Assembly (NCBI GenBank): GCA_026315105.1
Contig: CM048744.1
Coordinates: 363,755,168 to 363,819,167 of the forward strand
Source of the DNA: Locusta migratoria
Taxonomy: Eukaryota > Arthropoda > Insecta > Orthoptera > Acrididae
Reading direction: 5' to 3'
DNA: 64,000 nucleotides
Shown in pieces: positions 54,852-64,000 of the stretch; positions within the stretch are counted from its first letter, which is position 1; each line of letters begins with the position of its first letter. The notes beneath the pieces are model-generated. The model was not told the DNA's origin, ran no database searches, and worked only from the letters and a program-made list of their open reading frames with translations. Made by a program: the position numbers and the translations under genes.

Positions 54852-57563
54852 CCGGATGATGAAAAAGACACTTTGAAAACTTAATAAATCACGGAATAAT
54901 GTAGATAGAGAGGTAAAAACTGACATACATGCTTGGAACGGAATGGGGTTTTAATAGAACAAAACAAAAAGAAAAAATAATAATTCAAAAACCAACTATT
55001 GCTAGGAGTGTGAAAGATCTCTTGCGCGCGTCGTTTGGTGATGATCGTGTGCTCAGTCGCCACTTTCGTTATGCTTAGCCTCTCAGGTTCCCAGATCTCA
55101 GTCCGTGCGATTATTGTCTTTAGGATTACCTTAAGTCACAAGTGTATCGTGATCGACCGACATCTCCAGGGATGCTGAAAGGCAACATCCGACGCCAATG
55201 CCTCACCATAACTCCGGACATGCTTTACAGTGCTGTTCACATAATTATTCCTCGACTACAGCTACTGTTGAGGAATGATGGTGAAGATATTGAGCATTTA
55301 CCCCCATGAACCACAGAATTGCCGAGGTGGGGTGGCTTGCGTGCCTCAACGATACAAATAGCCGTACCGCAGGTACAACCAGAACGGAGGGGTATCTGTG
55401 GAGAGGCCAGACAAACGTGTGGTTCCTGAAGAGGGGCGGCAGCCTTTTCAGTAGTTACAGGGGCAACAGTCTGAATGATTGATTGAGCTGGCCTTGTAAC
55501 ATCAGCTAATGTGGGTTTGCCACAAAGCTACTGCGAACGGCTGAAAGCAGCTCTACTGTATGAATATATGATGACGGCATCCTCTCGAGTAAAATATTCC
55601 GGAGGTAAAATAGTCCCTCACTCGGATCACCGGGCGGGGACTACTCAGGAGGATGTGATCATCAGGAAAGACAACACTGGCATTCTACGGATCGGAGCGT
55701 GGAATGTTAGATCCCTTAATCGGGTAGGGAAGTTAGAAAATTTAAAAAGGTAAATGGATATGCTGAAGTTAGATATGGTGGGGATAAGTGAAGTTCGATG
55801 GAAAGAGGAACAGGATTTCTGTTCAGGCGAGTACAGAATTATAAATACATAATCAGTTGGGGGTATTACAGGAGTAGGTCTGATAATGAATAAGAAAATA
55901 GTGATCGCGTTATCATAGTCAAGATAGATACAAAGCCAACACCGACCACAGTAGTACAAGTTTATATGCCCACTAGTTCTGCCGATGATGAGAAGATCGA
56001 AAAAATGTATGAGGAGGTAAAGGAAATTATTCAGACAATTAAGGGAAGAGAAAACTTAATTGTGTTGGGAGACTGGAATTCGATAGTAGGAAAAGGAAGG
56101 GAAAGTAAAATAGTTGGTGAAAATGGACTGGGCAAAAGGAATGAAAGAGGAGATCGCCTGGTAGAATTTTGCACGGAACATAACTTAATCATAACAAACA
56201 CCTGGTTTAAGAATCACGAACGAAGGTTATATACCTGGAAGAGACCTGGAGACACCGGAAGGTACCAGATAGATTTTATAATGGTAAGACATAGATTCCG
56301 GAACCAGGTTATAAACTGTAAAACATACCCAGGGGCAGATATAGACTCTGGCCATAACCTGTTCGTCATGAACTGTAGGCTGAAACTGAAAAAAACTGCA
56401 AAAAGGTCGGAAAATAAGGAGATGGGACCTGATAAATTTAAGGAACCTGAAGTTTTTTAGAATTTCAGAGGGAGCTTTAGGCAACAATTGACAGAAACGG
56501 GGAAAATAAAACGGTAGAAGAAGAATGGGTAGCATTGAGAAACGAAATAATGAAGGCAGCAGAGGACAAAATAGGTAGAAAGGCAAGACCTGCCAAAAAT
56601 CCTTGGATATAACAGGAAATACTAAATTTCGTTGACGAAAGGAGAAAATATACAAGTGCAGTAAATGAAACAGGCAAAGACGACTAAGAAATGAGATTCA
56701 CAGGAAGTGTAAAATAACTAAGCAGGAGTGGCTAGAAGACAAATGCAAGTCAGTAGAAGAATGTTTAAATACGAAAAAAATGGATAAAGCCTACAGGAAA
56801 ATAAAAGAAACATTTGGAGACAAGAAAAGCAGCTGTATGAATATAAAGAACTCAGGTGGAAAACCAGTTTTCAGCAAAGAAGGGAAAGATGAAAGGTGGA
56901 AAGAATATATAGAGGGACTATACAAAGGAAAGGAACTTAGAGACAATATTGTAGGAAGGGAAGAGGATGTAGATGAAGATGAAATAGGAGATATTATTCT
57001 GAGAGAAGAATTTGACTGAGCACTGAAAGACATAAGTCGAAACAAGACCCCTGGAGTAGATGACATTACCTCAGAACTACTTAAGTCTCTGGGAGGTGGG
57101 TGGATCGGGTAACTAATGATGAAGTACTGAATAGAATTGGGGAGAAAAGGAATTTCTGGCATACCTTGACTAAAAGAAGGGATTGATTAGTAGGACACAT
57201 TCTTAGACATCAAGGAATTGTGAAATTAGCGTTGGAGGGATGTGTGTGGGGTAAAAATCGCAGAGGGAGACCAAGAGATGAATATAGTAAGCAAATTCAA
57301 ATGGATGTAGGTTGCCGTTCTTATGAGGAGACGAAGGGGCTTGCTCAGGATAGATTAGATTGGAGAGCTGCATCAAACCAGTCTCCGGACTGAAGACCAC
57401 AACAACAACAACTGATCAGATGTAGCTGATGAACCTTTTTTTTTTTTTTTTGTAATAGAAGCCCATGTCTTTTCAAGCATGTGTGTCAATTTTTATCTCT
57501 CTGTCTACATTATTCCGTGATTTATACAGTTTTCAAATTTATACTGACTTTTTGATCACCCGG
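54852..57563 (+). mobile_element. Mariner-type transposon remnant interrupted by an RTE LINE
   Basis: Terminal repeats: CCGGATGATGAAAAAGACAC at left and the complement of GACTTTTTGATCACCCGG at right, with further matching inverted text (AATAAATCACGGAATAATGT and ACATTATTCCGTGATTTATA). TA flanks both ends. The left part (55,080-55,290) reads the transposase end: DYCL-type motif after LSPC, SQVYRDRPTSPGMLKGNIRR, PDMLYSAV. An RTE copy splits it at about 55,300. Most of the transposase N-terminus is gone. Confidence 0.85.
55301..57405 (+). mobile_element. RTE LINE copy with internal deletion, inside a mariner element
   Basis: Starts with the family leader CCCCCATGAACCACAGAA, has the long form of the 5' UTR (including the about 158 bp missing from the intact copy), then the ORF: MMTASSRVKYSGGKIVPHSD, endonuclease to DIDSGHNLFV (catalytic SDH changed to SGH), linker, and DDITSELLKSLGG. 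At about 57,095 it jumps to the C-terminal domain (GWIG/TNDEVLNRIGEKRNFW). The polymerase core (about 1.1 kb) is absent. Ends GAAGACCACAACAACAACAA. Frameshifts near 55,752, 55,900 and 56,460. Confidence 0.92.
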
Positions 57564-57565
57564 TA

Positions 57566-58230
57566 TATAGGGTGGTCCTAAAATATACGACAAAAATAGA
57601 ACGGCCGGTAGAAGCGACCGAAATAAGCAGATTTCGTATAGGAATCTGTGGTTGGTAATGTCGCTTTAAGCCGGTAGAGAGTGCTGAAGAGTTCACTGTT
57701 TACATTCTACCTAGTCGTTTAACAGGCCACACATACAAAATATGCCTACATTAGATCTTACATGAACTTCTAGACGATGTTCCACTAGCTGTTCGCAGGC
57801 GAATGTGGTTCTAGCACGATGGAGCCCAGTACAGTTCAGTCCAACCTTCAGGAATAACCTGGAAGCTGTCTACAGCCAGCAGTAGATAGGACGGGGCGCA
57901 CCAGTTCCCTGACCTCGTCGTTCACCTGATTTAGCCTGCGTGGTTTTCTTCCTTTAGGGTGATATTAAAAGCCTGGTGTATGAGAGTACTGTCACAACTG
58001 AAGAAGTTCTAGTTGTCCGAGTGTCTGTTGCTGCTGTACAGGTGGTCGACACGCCTGACGTCTTTTCTAATGTACGCCGATCCATGCACTGTCGCTGTGA
58101 ATCTTGTATCGCTGTTGGTGGTGGCGGCCTTTTGGAACGCCTCGTGTAAACTATCACTAAATAACTTTTTTGTCCTTACTTTCTTTTTCAGTTTCCTTTC
58201 TTTCATACTTCTGTACACGCTAGCGCTGTA
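57566..58230 (+). mobile_element. Tc1/mariner-superfamily remnant, transposase 3' part
   Basis: Begins TAGGGTGGTCCTAAAATATA directly after the TA of the preceding element. Frames carry DDVPLAVRRRMWF (57,773-57,815), then HDGAQ (second Asp context), LEAVYSQQ, and, after the damaged third motif, ESTVTTEEVL and LTSFLMYADPC stretches. The pattern fits the long-TIR, DUF4817-type transposases. The right end was not identified. Confidence 0.68.
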
Positions 58231-58326
58231 ATATGTCATTACCGACCACACAACCCTATAAGAAATCTGCTTATTGTAGTTCCCTCTACCTGCCGTTTCA
58301 TTGTTAAAATATATTTCAGAACCATG

Positions 58327-58394
<68 letters not shown>

Positions 58395-59403
58395 CAAGTA
58401 AGTATGTAATATCTCAATAGTTTCCAAATTTCATTAAATTCACGACTGATTAAGAATATTGCATCTCCAGTGCTGCCTGTGTTGCAGTTTTAGTCCATGC
58501 AGAAAGAACTTCGCTACAACAACAACAACAACAACAAAATCCTAATTGAAAACACTTTAAACGTCTTTAAACTCTGTAAGGACCTTGGTAATCCGTCAAA
58601 AAACAACACAGATTTTTTCTCTTAGCTTCGATCTCATACTGTAGGGTATAGATTGTTGCCTTGAGTTTCTCAAAACTAGGTATAACGGACTGACGGTCTT
58701 TCTGCATGGAGCGAGTCAATTTTAGAGAAAAGTGTACGATACACATGAACATGGTATTGGATGTTGGCTGTAACAGTAAGGCAGTAGCATACAGACTCAT
58801 CTTTCGATGTATTAAAAAAAAGTATTTACAGGCAATATTCAGTAAGAATTTTCTTCTCTACGTCCTTATTTTGCAATGACTTACTTGTCAATATTGTGGT
58901 ACACGCAGAAGTGCCAGTATATAAATATTAGTTCTACAGGCGTGCAGAAATTAAAATTATCTTATTAGATATGAACAAATAACGGTGAATACTAATTCAG
59001 CACTATCTCCTTGGGGACTAAACGCATTCTAGAGTACCTGATTAACTTCTCGGGTCTCCGTTTTGACACTGATGTTCTCCAGTCTTTTTACCGTGCTTCT
59101 TGTTGTGAAGCAATAAACGCAAGAGAGTTTTTGTTGTGAACATTGGTATCCGAAATATTCCATCCCAACAAATTACGATCGTAATGTGCCATTTTATGTG
59201 TTAATGCTATGAGCAGCCGGGCAGGGACCCCTTCAGCCGCCTGTTTTGAGTTTTGACACGATATTGATAATTTAAGAAAATTGCGGTAGTGTTTCTTAGC
59301 TTCTGTTTGGAGGCAGGTTTGATATGAGAGAATGCACCATTCCTTTTTGAGGATTGTAGGACAAGGATAATGCATTATAACTTTCTGTTCTTCTCGCTAA
59401 CCT
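58231..59403. other. Stretch with microsatellites, otherwise unassigned
   Basis: (TA)n at 58,326-58,393 and (CAA)n at about 58,515-58,538. No transposon ends or coding text recognised. Confidence 0.5.
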
Positions 59404-59616
59404 TGATGACTGATAATTTTTATCTCGTCTTCCACTCTCGACGAGAGTTTGTGGCCCAGTGATACAGTGTCAGCACTGTATTTTTGGGCGTCGGGAGAGG
59501 TTCTCACCAAGAACATGTCCATGTAGGAGACGCAGCGGAAGGTGATGAAGCGGCAACAGGAGTTGATGGACTTTGTGAAGAGACGGGGCGCGTGCGAGTG
59601 CGGGCAGATGGGAAGT
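59404..59616 (-). other. Exon-like open segment, unidentified gene fragment
   Basis: After a CTGCAG acceptor-like site (59,618-59,617) the minus strand keeps one frame open to a TAG near 59,403. The first 109 nt, down to a GTGAGA donor-like site at 59,507, use almost only G/C-ending codons and read CPHSHAPRLFTKS, NSCCRFITFRC and SYMDMFL; if the donor is not used the frame continues LVRTSPDAQKYSADTVS. The codon bias resembles that of the secreted-protein exon and differs from the surrounding DNA. I do not recognise the protein. A captured exon in a hAT-like element is an alternative (see findings). Confidence 0.4.
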
Positions 59617-60341
59617 CTGCAGCGACGGACATGAAGCCTTCCACAAGTGGGTCGCGGACCGTAGGTTTGGGACCGCTGTGTTACACCACCAGCGCTTTAA
59701 CCGCACGCACTCGAATTGAAACTCGAGTAATTACATGTTTGTGGAATAAGGTACTCATTATGCCATCTTATTTTCAAGGCATTAAAAATTCGTTTCTACA
59801 GATGTAGAATATTGTGTGATTAAGATTGCTACCGGGTGTTTCTTACGTTGCTGTGGGTATATCAAATGTTACTTTGACTTTACAGGTTTGCACTGCAACA
59901 CCGGTCCTCCCCGAAAGACTAGGCCATGTGTAAGTCTTATCGATAATGTCTGGAAAGACATGAGCTTTTCTATATGGATAGTGAATAAAAAGTTGCATGG
60001 TATTTGCTAAGCTCCGAAGTAACGACTAATGTAAAGACTAATCAGGATACGTGAAGAGTTAGTTACCGTACATTATAGCCGTCCTAATACTACAAGACCT
60101 GCTTATTGTTTCCCTATGTGTAACACAGGTTTTAATGGAAGAATTTCCATTGATGTACACTTCAGTAGGCATTTGTTTTTACATGATACTCCCGACCTTT
60201 TGTGAATCTTTCCAAACTGAAAAGCCACTGTGTACTTTGTTATTAGAGATGGAACATTGGCAAATAAACAATAGCATTTCTGGACTTTGTGGACTTCCCA
60301 AACTTATAGAGAAACTGCCTGAACTGACTCACTTCTCATCA
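59617..60341. other. Mostly unassigned, hAT-like terminus at about 59,645-59,683
   Basis: GGGTCGCGGACCGTAGGTTTGGGACCGCTG reads, on its complement, like a hAT end (CAGCGGTCCCAAACC...). The rest is unrecognised. Confidence 0.4.
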
Positions 60342-60353
60342 ACAGCTTATCCC

Positions 60354-60543
60354 AAATGTTTGTTAAGCTTATGGGACTTAACTACGGGGTCATCAGTCCC
60401 TAAACTTACAAACTACTTATGAACTACTTACGAACTAGGACGGCACAAATATCCATGCCCGAGGGGTGATTCGAACCCCCGACCGTAGTGACCGTGCTGA
60501 CCGTGATTGGAGCGCCTCAGTCACCTCGGCCACCGCGGCCGGC
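60354..60543 (-). mobile_element. tRNA-derived SINE (S1)
   Basis: Full-length minus copy. Flanked by ACAGCTTATCCC at 60,342-60,353 and 60,544-60,555. Confidence 0.95.
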
Positions 60544-60754
60544 ACAGCTTATCCCTTTCGGTTCCTCCGAAATAACAAAAACTTACCTGGTGAGCAAGCC
60601 AGCATACGAACTTGGACGTTGGAACAGAACCTGTAATCTGGAGAAGAAAAAGTCAGATCTCCAACTGATCATCATTTAGATCCGACTGTTTCCCTTGAAG
60701 TAATATGCCCGCTTCCTTCCCCTATCCTTCTCCATCCGCTCTAGTGCACACACT

Positions 60755-60950
60755 AAAGGGTGTTTCACGATTCATGGTACACACTTCTAGGGATTGTGAA
60801 GGGAATTTGGTACATCGCGTTTTACATAGTAACCCATTTTCAGAACTGTATAATAACTTTGAGGTCGATTAAATTTCGAGCTATTCATTTCTCTTTCTTC
60901 ATTGTGAAGCGGTAAAGTCACTTACATATCAGCATTTTTCGTCTCTGATG
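60755..60950. mobile_element. Possible solo terminus of a mariner-type element
   Basis: AGGGTGTTTCACGATTCATG resembles the terminal repeats of the long-TIR elements above (CAGGGTGTTTCAC). No opposite end found. Confidence 0.4.
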
Positions 60951-61045
60951 ATGTCATTAGAGAGACTAATAGTTTCAGTGAAGCTAAGTTAGTTGAATCA
61001 GATACATTATTCACAATTATTAGCCAGCTAGGGTTATAATTTCAA

Positions 61046-61239
61046 ATTCAAATGTTTGTATAGCTTATGGGACTTTACTACGGGATCATCAGTTCCTAAA
61101 TTTACAAACTACTTATGAACTAGCTAATCCTAAGGACGGCACAAATATCCATGCCCGAGGGGGGATTCGAACCCCCGACCGTAGCGGCCGTGCAGACCGT
61201 GACTGGAGCGCCTCAGTCCCCTCGGCCACCGAGGCCGGC
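61046..61239 (-). mobile_element. tRNA-derived SINE (S1)
   Basis: Full-length minus copy. Flanked by GTTATAATTTCAA (61,033-61,045) and GTTATCATTTCAA (61,240-61,252), one mismatch. Confidence 0.94.
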
Positions 61240-61252
61240 GTTATCATTTCAA

Positions 61253-61722
61253 GTATATGTGGTACTTATAATATAATAATGGACAACATGATGACATGAT
61301 CAAGGAGAATACTGACAGACAATAACATCGTTATAATCATGAGTCTATCCTATTAAAAATCTGTACTTTCTGCTTACCCCTAACAAGCTGGCAGCACGCC
61401 ATAAACTCAAGCTCGGCGGGTTATACGATTCAGTCGCTAACAGGCGTCATACCGCGACAAACACGCGACTGTAAATAGAGTATTCTCGAGCCTAATTCCA
61501 CCCTCTCTTACAGAAGTCGCAATGTAGCTAAGAACCAGCGAAGTATTCCTGCGCCAGCTCGTGATTGACCATACCAAGACCTACGCCAACGGACTTCTGC
61601 AATCACCGTCGAAGTAGCGACCATTGTAAATAGTGTAGAAGTAGTTTAGTTATAATAAATTAATTCTTCAAGAAGAAGGTTGTATTCGCAATAAAATCTA
61701 ATACTTTATGTGATGAAAAGCC
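61253..61722. other. Unassigned stretch
   Basis: Nothing recognised. Confidence 0.4.
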
Positions 61723-61796
61723 GCGGTGGAGGAGCCGAGCGTTCTAAAGCGCCTTACTGCAGAGCGAGCAGTTGCTCGCCGTCGGAGGAACGCATA
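61723..61796 (+). mobile_element. SINE head fragment
   Basis: GCCGCGGTGGAGGAGCCGAG to GTCGGAGGAACGCAT: tRNA-like head without a body, running straight into a Tc1 remnant. Confidence 0.7.
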
Positions 61797-62402
61797 CATT
61801 GACGATTGAACAGTGAAATTACATTATGAGGAAAGATGAATGACGGTACACAATGTGACAATCCGATGGCAGGGTGCGTAGTGCCAACAGTACGGAGACG
61901 TCGGTGTTATGGTGTGGTTGTGTTTTTCACGGAGTGAGCTTGTACCCCTTGTTGTTTTGTGTGACACTGTCACATCACAGGTCTACATTTTTGTTTTAAG
62001 CAGCTTCTTGCTTCCCACTGTTAAAGAGCAATTAGGGGATGCCGACTGCGCGGCCTGTGGCGGAGTGGTTACACGACAATAAAATCCCTCAGTGGACTGG
62101 CCAGCACAGTCCTATCGTGAATCCTACAGAACACCTTTGGGGTGTTTCCGAACGTAGACTTCGAGCCAGGCCTCATTGACCTACATCTACACCTCTCTTC
62201 AGTGCAGCACTCTGTGAAGAATGGGCTGTCATTCCCCAATAATCTTGTAGCACCTGATTGAACGTGTGCCCGCGAGAGTGGAAGTTGTCATCAAGGCTAA
62301 GGGTGGGTCAACACCATACCGAATTCCAGCATTACCGGCGGAGGGCGCCACCAACTTGTAAGCCATTTTCAGCCAGGTGTCCGGATGCTTCCGATCATAT
62401 AC
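61797..62402 (+). mobile_element. Tc1-like transposon 3' half, decayed
   Basis: Plus-strand relative of the Tc1 at 23,556-24,775: GGTGTTATGGTGTGGTTGTG (GVMVW), AGCTTGTACCCCTTGTTGTT, CTGTTAAAGAGCAATTAGGG, GGCCAGCACAGTCCTATCGT and AACACCTTTGGGGTGTTTCC (PTEHLWGV-like third motif), ending GGTGTCCGGATGCTTCCGAT, the terminal repeat form. The 5' half is missing. Confidence 0.82.
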
Positions 62403-62891
62403 TGTATGTATGAGCGTTATCAGATTGCACAATTAAATGTAGTTACCCTACTATGTTGTTAGTGTACTATACTAAAAATAACAGCCGCGTCGTGGCAGGA
62501 AATTACGAAGGAAGTATATTGCTTTTCTAAAGATACTTTACTAATATCGTTGAAGAGAGTCGTGGCGTCGAAGATTGCTAGATCACCTCGACAATCTCTG
62601 TCGAGTTCTTGACGTGGTGTGTATCGTGATCAATGAGAGGTTTCGGCAAATTAACCAGGTGTTTTGGCTATGCCAGACTCTAACTAATAACCCTAAAAGA
62701 TTTCATCGCTAAAGTATCTTGTTTAAATATTATACAGCTCACTTGTTTTCATCAATGATAGATGGTTCTGGATCCAAAATAACGAAAATATGTCTTCTCT
62801 TGCCAGTAGAAATGAGATATATCCTTTTAGTGGAACATAAGTGGCACGACTGTCAGGTTTGGACCAAAATTGTGGAATTTTCAAAGTCCTA
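62403..62891. other. Unassigned stretch
   Basis: Nothing recognised. Confidence 0.4.
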
Positions 62892-62904
62892 CGCTTGAAA
62901 CATT

Positions 62905-63110
62905 CAATAAATAAATAAATAAATGTTCAAATATTTGTACAACTTATGGAACTTAACTACGAGGTCATCAGTCCCTAAACTTACAAACTACTTATCAACT
63001 GCCTTATACGGCACAAATATCCGTGCTCGAGGGGGGATTCGAACCCCCGATCGTAGTGGCCGTGCGGACCGTTACTGGCGCGCCGCAGTCCTCTCGGCCA
63101 CAGCGGCCGG
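62905..63110 (-). mobile_element. tRNA-derived SINE (S1) with ATAA-type tail
   Basis: Full-length minus copy whose 3' tail includes AATAAATAAATAAATAAATG. Flanked by CGCTTGAAACATT at 62,892-62,904 and 63,111-63,123. Confidence 0.95.
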
Positions 63111-63123
63111 CGCTTGAAACATT

Positions 63124-63566
63124 GATCTATGTTTTTGTGGGTTGCCGTATATCCCTGACTTAAAGTAGCGCATAGTCTGTCATAATCTCCATTTCGATTA
63201 AACAGCTGTAGTGGTGAAACTAGTGTATCTGAATCACGCAAGAGCTGCGGGTCTAAAATTAAGTATGTTCTAATAGAAAACTTGAAGACCTTCTTCCACT
63301 AAAAGCTTGGAAAAACTACATAAATAGTTTTCCGATTGTTCTATCTGCCTATTTTTTCACCGTACTTTAAGCGAGACACTCTGTCGGTTAGTATAAACGA
63401 GAGATAAAACAAAAAAGTTAAATTAAATAATGCATATGGATATGACACATATTCACTGGAAAGAAATTATACCGTATACTTATACTGTATAAGAATATTA
63501 TAGGAATACATGAGGCAAATCCTCTTCATATATCCTGTTTTCCCATCATCCCCTCTTCTTTCTCCA

Positions 63567-63567
<1 letters not shown>
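63124..63567. other. Unassigned stretch
   Basis: Nothing recognised. Confidence 0.4.

Positions 63568-63632
<65 letters not shown>
63568..63632. repeat. (CT)n microsatellite
   Basis: About 32 CT units with one G interruption. Confidence 0.97.
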
Positions 63633-63633
<1 letters not shown>

Positions 63634-64000
63634 TTCCTCGCGGCCTTGTGCCGTGTGTGGTGTATTTTTAGGCCAAGATTTTGTTTAACAAGTAATCTCT
63701 GTGTTTGTAAGCTCTTTCACACTTTTTATTGAACATAAATAGTCAATGTAAAAATGTTGATAGTAAGTTTTTCATTCTTAATAACCACGCACACTCTTTT
63801 CTATGCTATTTTTAATAATTGTCTTCATAAAGGTCGTTCTAATACGTTTTTGCTTCCTTCTTGAAATTTAACTGCGGAGTAAACACAGAACTTTTCTTAC
63901 AAGGACTCTGTTGCGTAAGAGTTTAGAGCCATATTTGCGGAGCAGTTGACAGTAGAATGTATAATGTCTACCGCTTATCGCTAGTTACTAGATATGGGAA
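63633..64000. other. Unassigned stretch to window end
   Basis: AT-rich; nothing recognised. Confidence 0.4.

Noticed and set aside
58239..58427. Ile-Tyr repeat frame
   Set aside because: Translation of the (TA)n microsatellite.
1..64000. CRISPR array, operon, phage or bacterial defence system
   Set aside because: No regularly spaced repeats with unique spacers and no prokaryotic gene organisation; the content is that of an animal genome.

Overview
This window is eukaryotic, intron-bearing and dominated by transposable elements (TEs). The mix points to an insect with a large, repeat-rich genome: RTE-type LINEs with CAA-like tails, many tRNA-derived SINEs of one family, Tc1/mariner transposons, hAT, PIF/Harbinger, Helitron and Penelope-like elements. 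A locust or grasshopper (Orthoptera, perhaps Schistocerca) fits best; this is inference from recalled repeat families, not from a search. There are no bacterial operons, CRISPR arrays or credible functional tRNA/rRNA genes.

One host gene can be supported. It lies on the minus strand: a TATA box and short non-coding first exon near 51.19-51.28 kb inside a GC-rich block, an intron of about 15.9 kb, and a coding exon at 34,902-35,298 for a 130-residue secreted protein with a signal peptide, a Pro/Gln-rich linker and a conserved-looking C-terminal domain. The intron is packed with TEs: a nested hAT/Harbinger/SINE complex, a foldback element, decayed Tc1 copies, SINEs and a non-autonomous hAT. A second exon-like GC-rich stretch lies near 59.5 kb (minus).

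Layout. 0-7.5 kb: Penelope-like remnant, an internally deleted RTE, a LINE whose middle is inverted, and a second decayed RTE. 9.06-9.88 kb: non-autonomous Helitron. 10.1-13.3 kb: RTE with an intact 987-residue endonuclease/reverse-transcriptase ORF, the only long intact ORF here. 14-34 kb: MITEs, SINEs (many with target-site duplications), Tc1 copies, a perfect 38-bp hairpin and an unclassified dispersed repeat family. 34-51.3 kb: the host gene and its intron. 51.6-58.2 kb: four Tc1/mariner-type elements nearly end to end at TA sites, one containing a further RTE copy. 58-64 kb: microsatellites, the exon-like block, SINEs and a Tc1 remnant.

I did not find a convincing new multi-gene system. 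The observations most worth checking are the TE-loaded split gene, the complementary 27-bp segments in its intron, the dispersed family, the inverted-middle LINE and the TA-transposon tandem.
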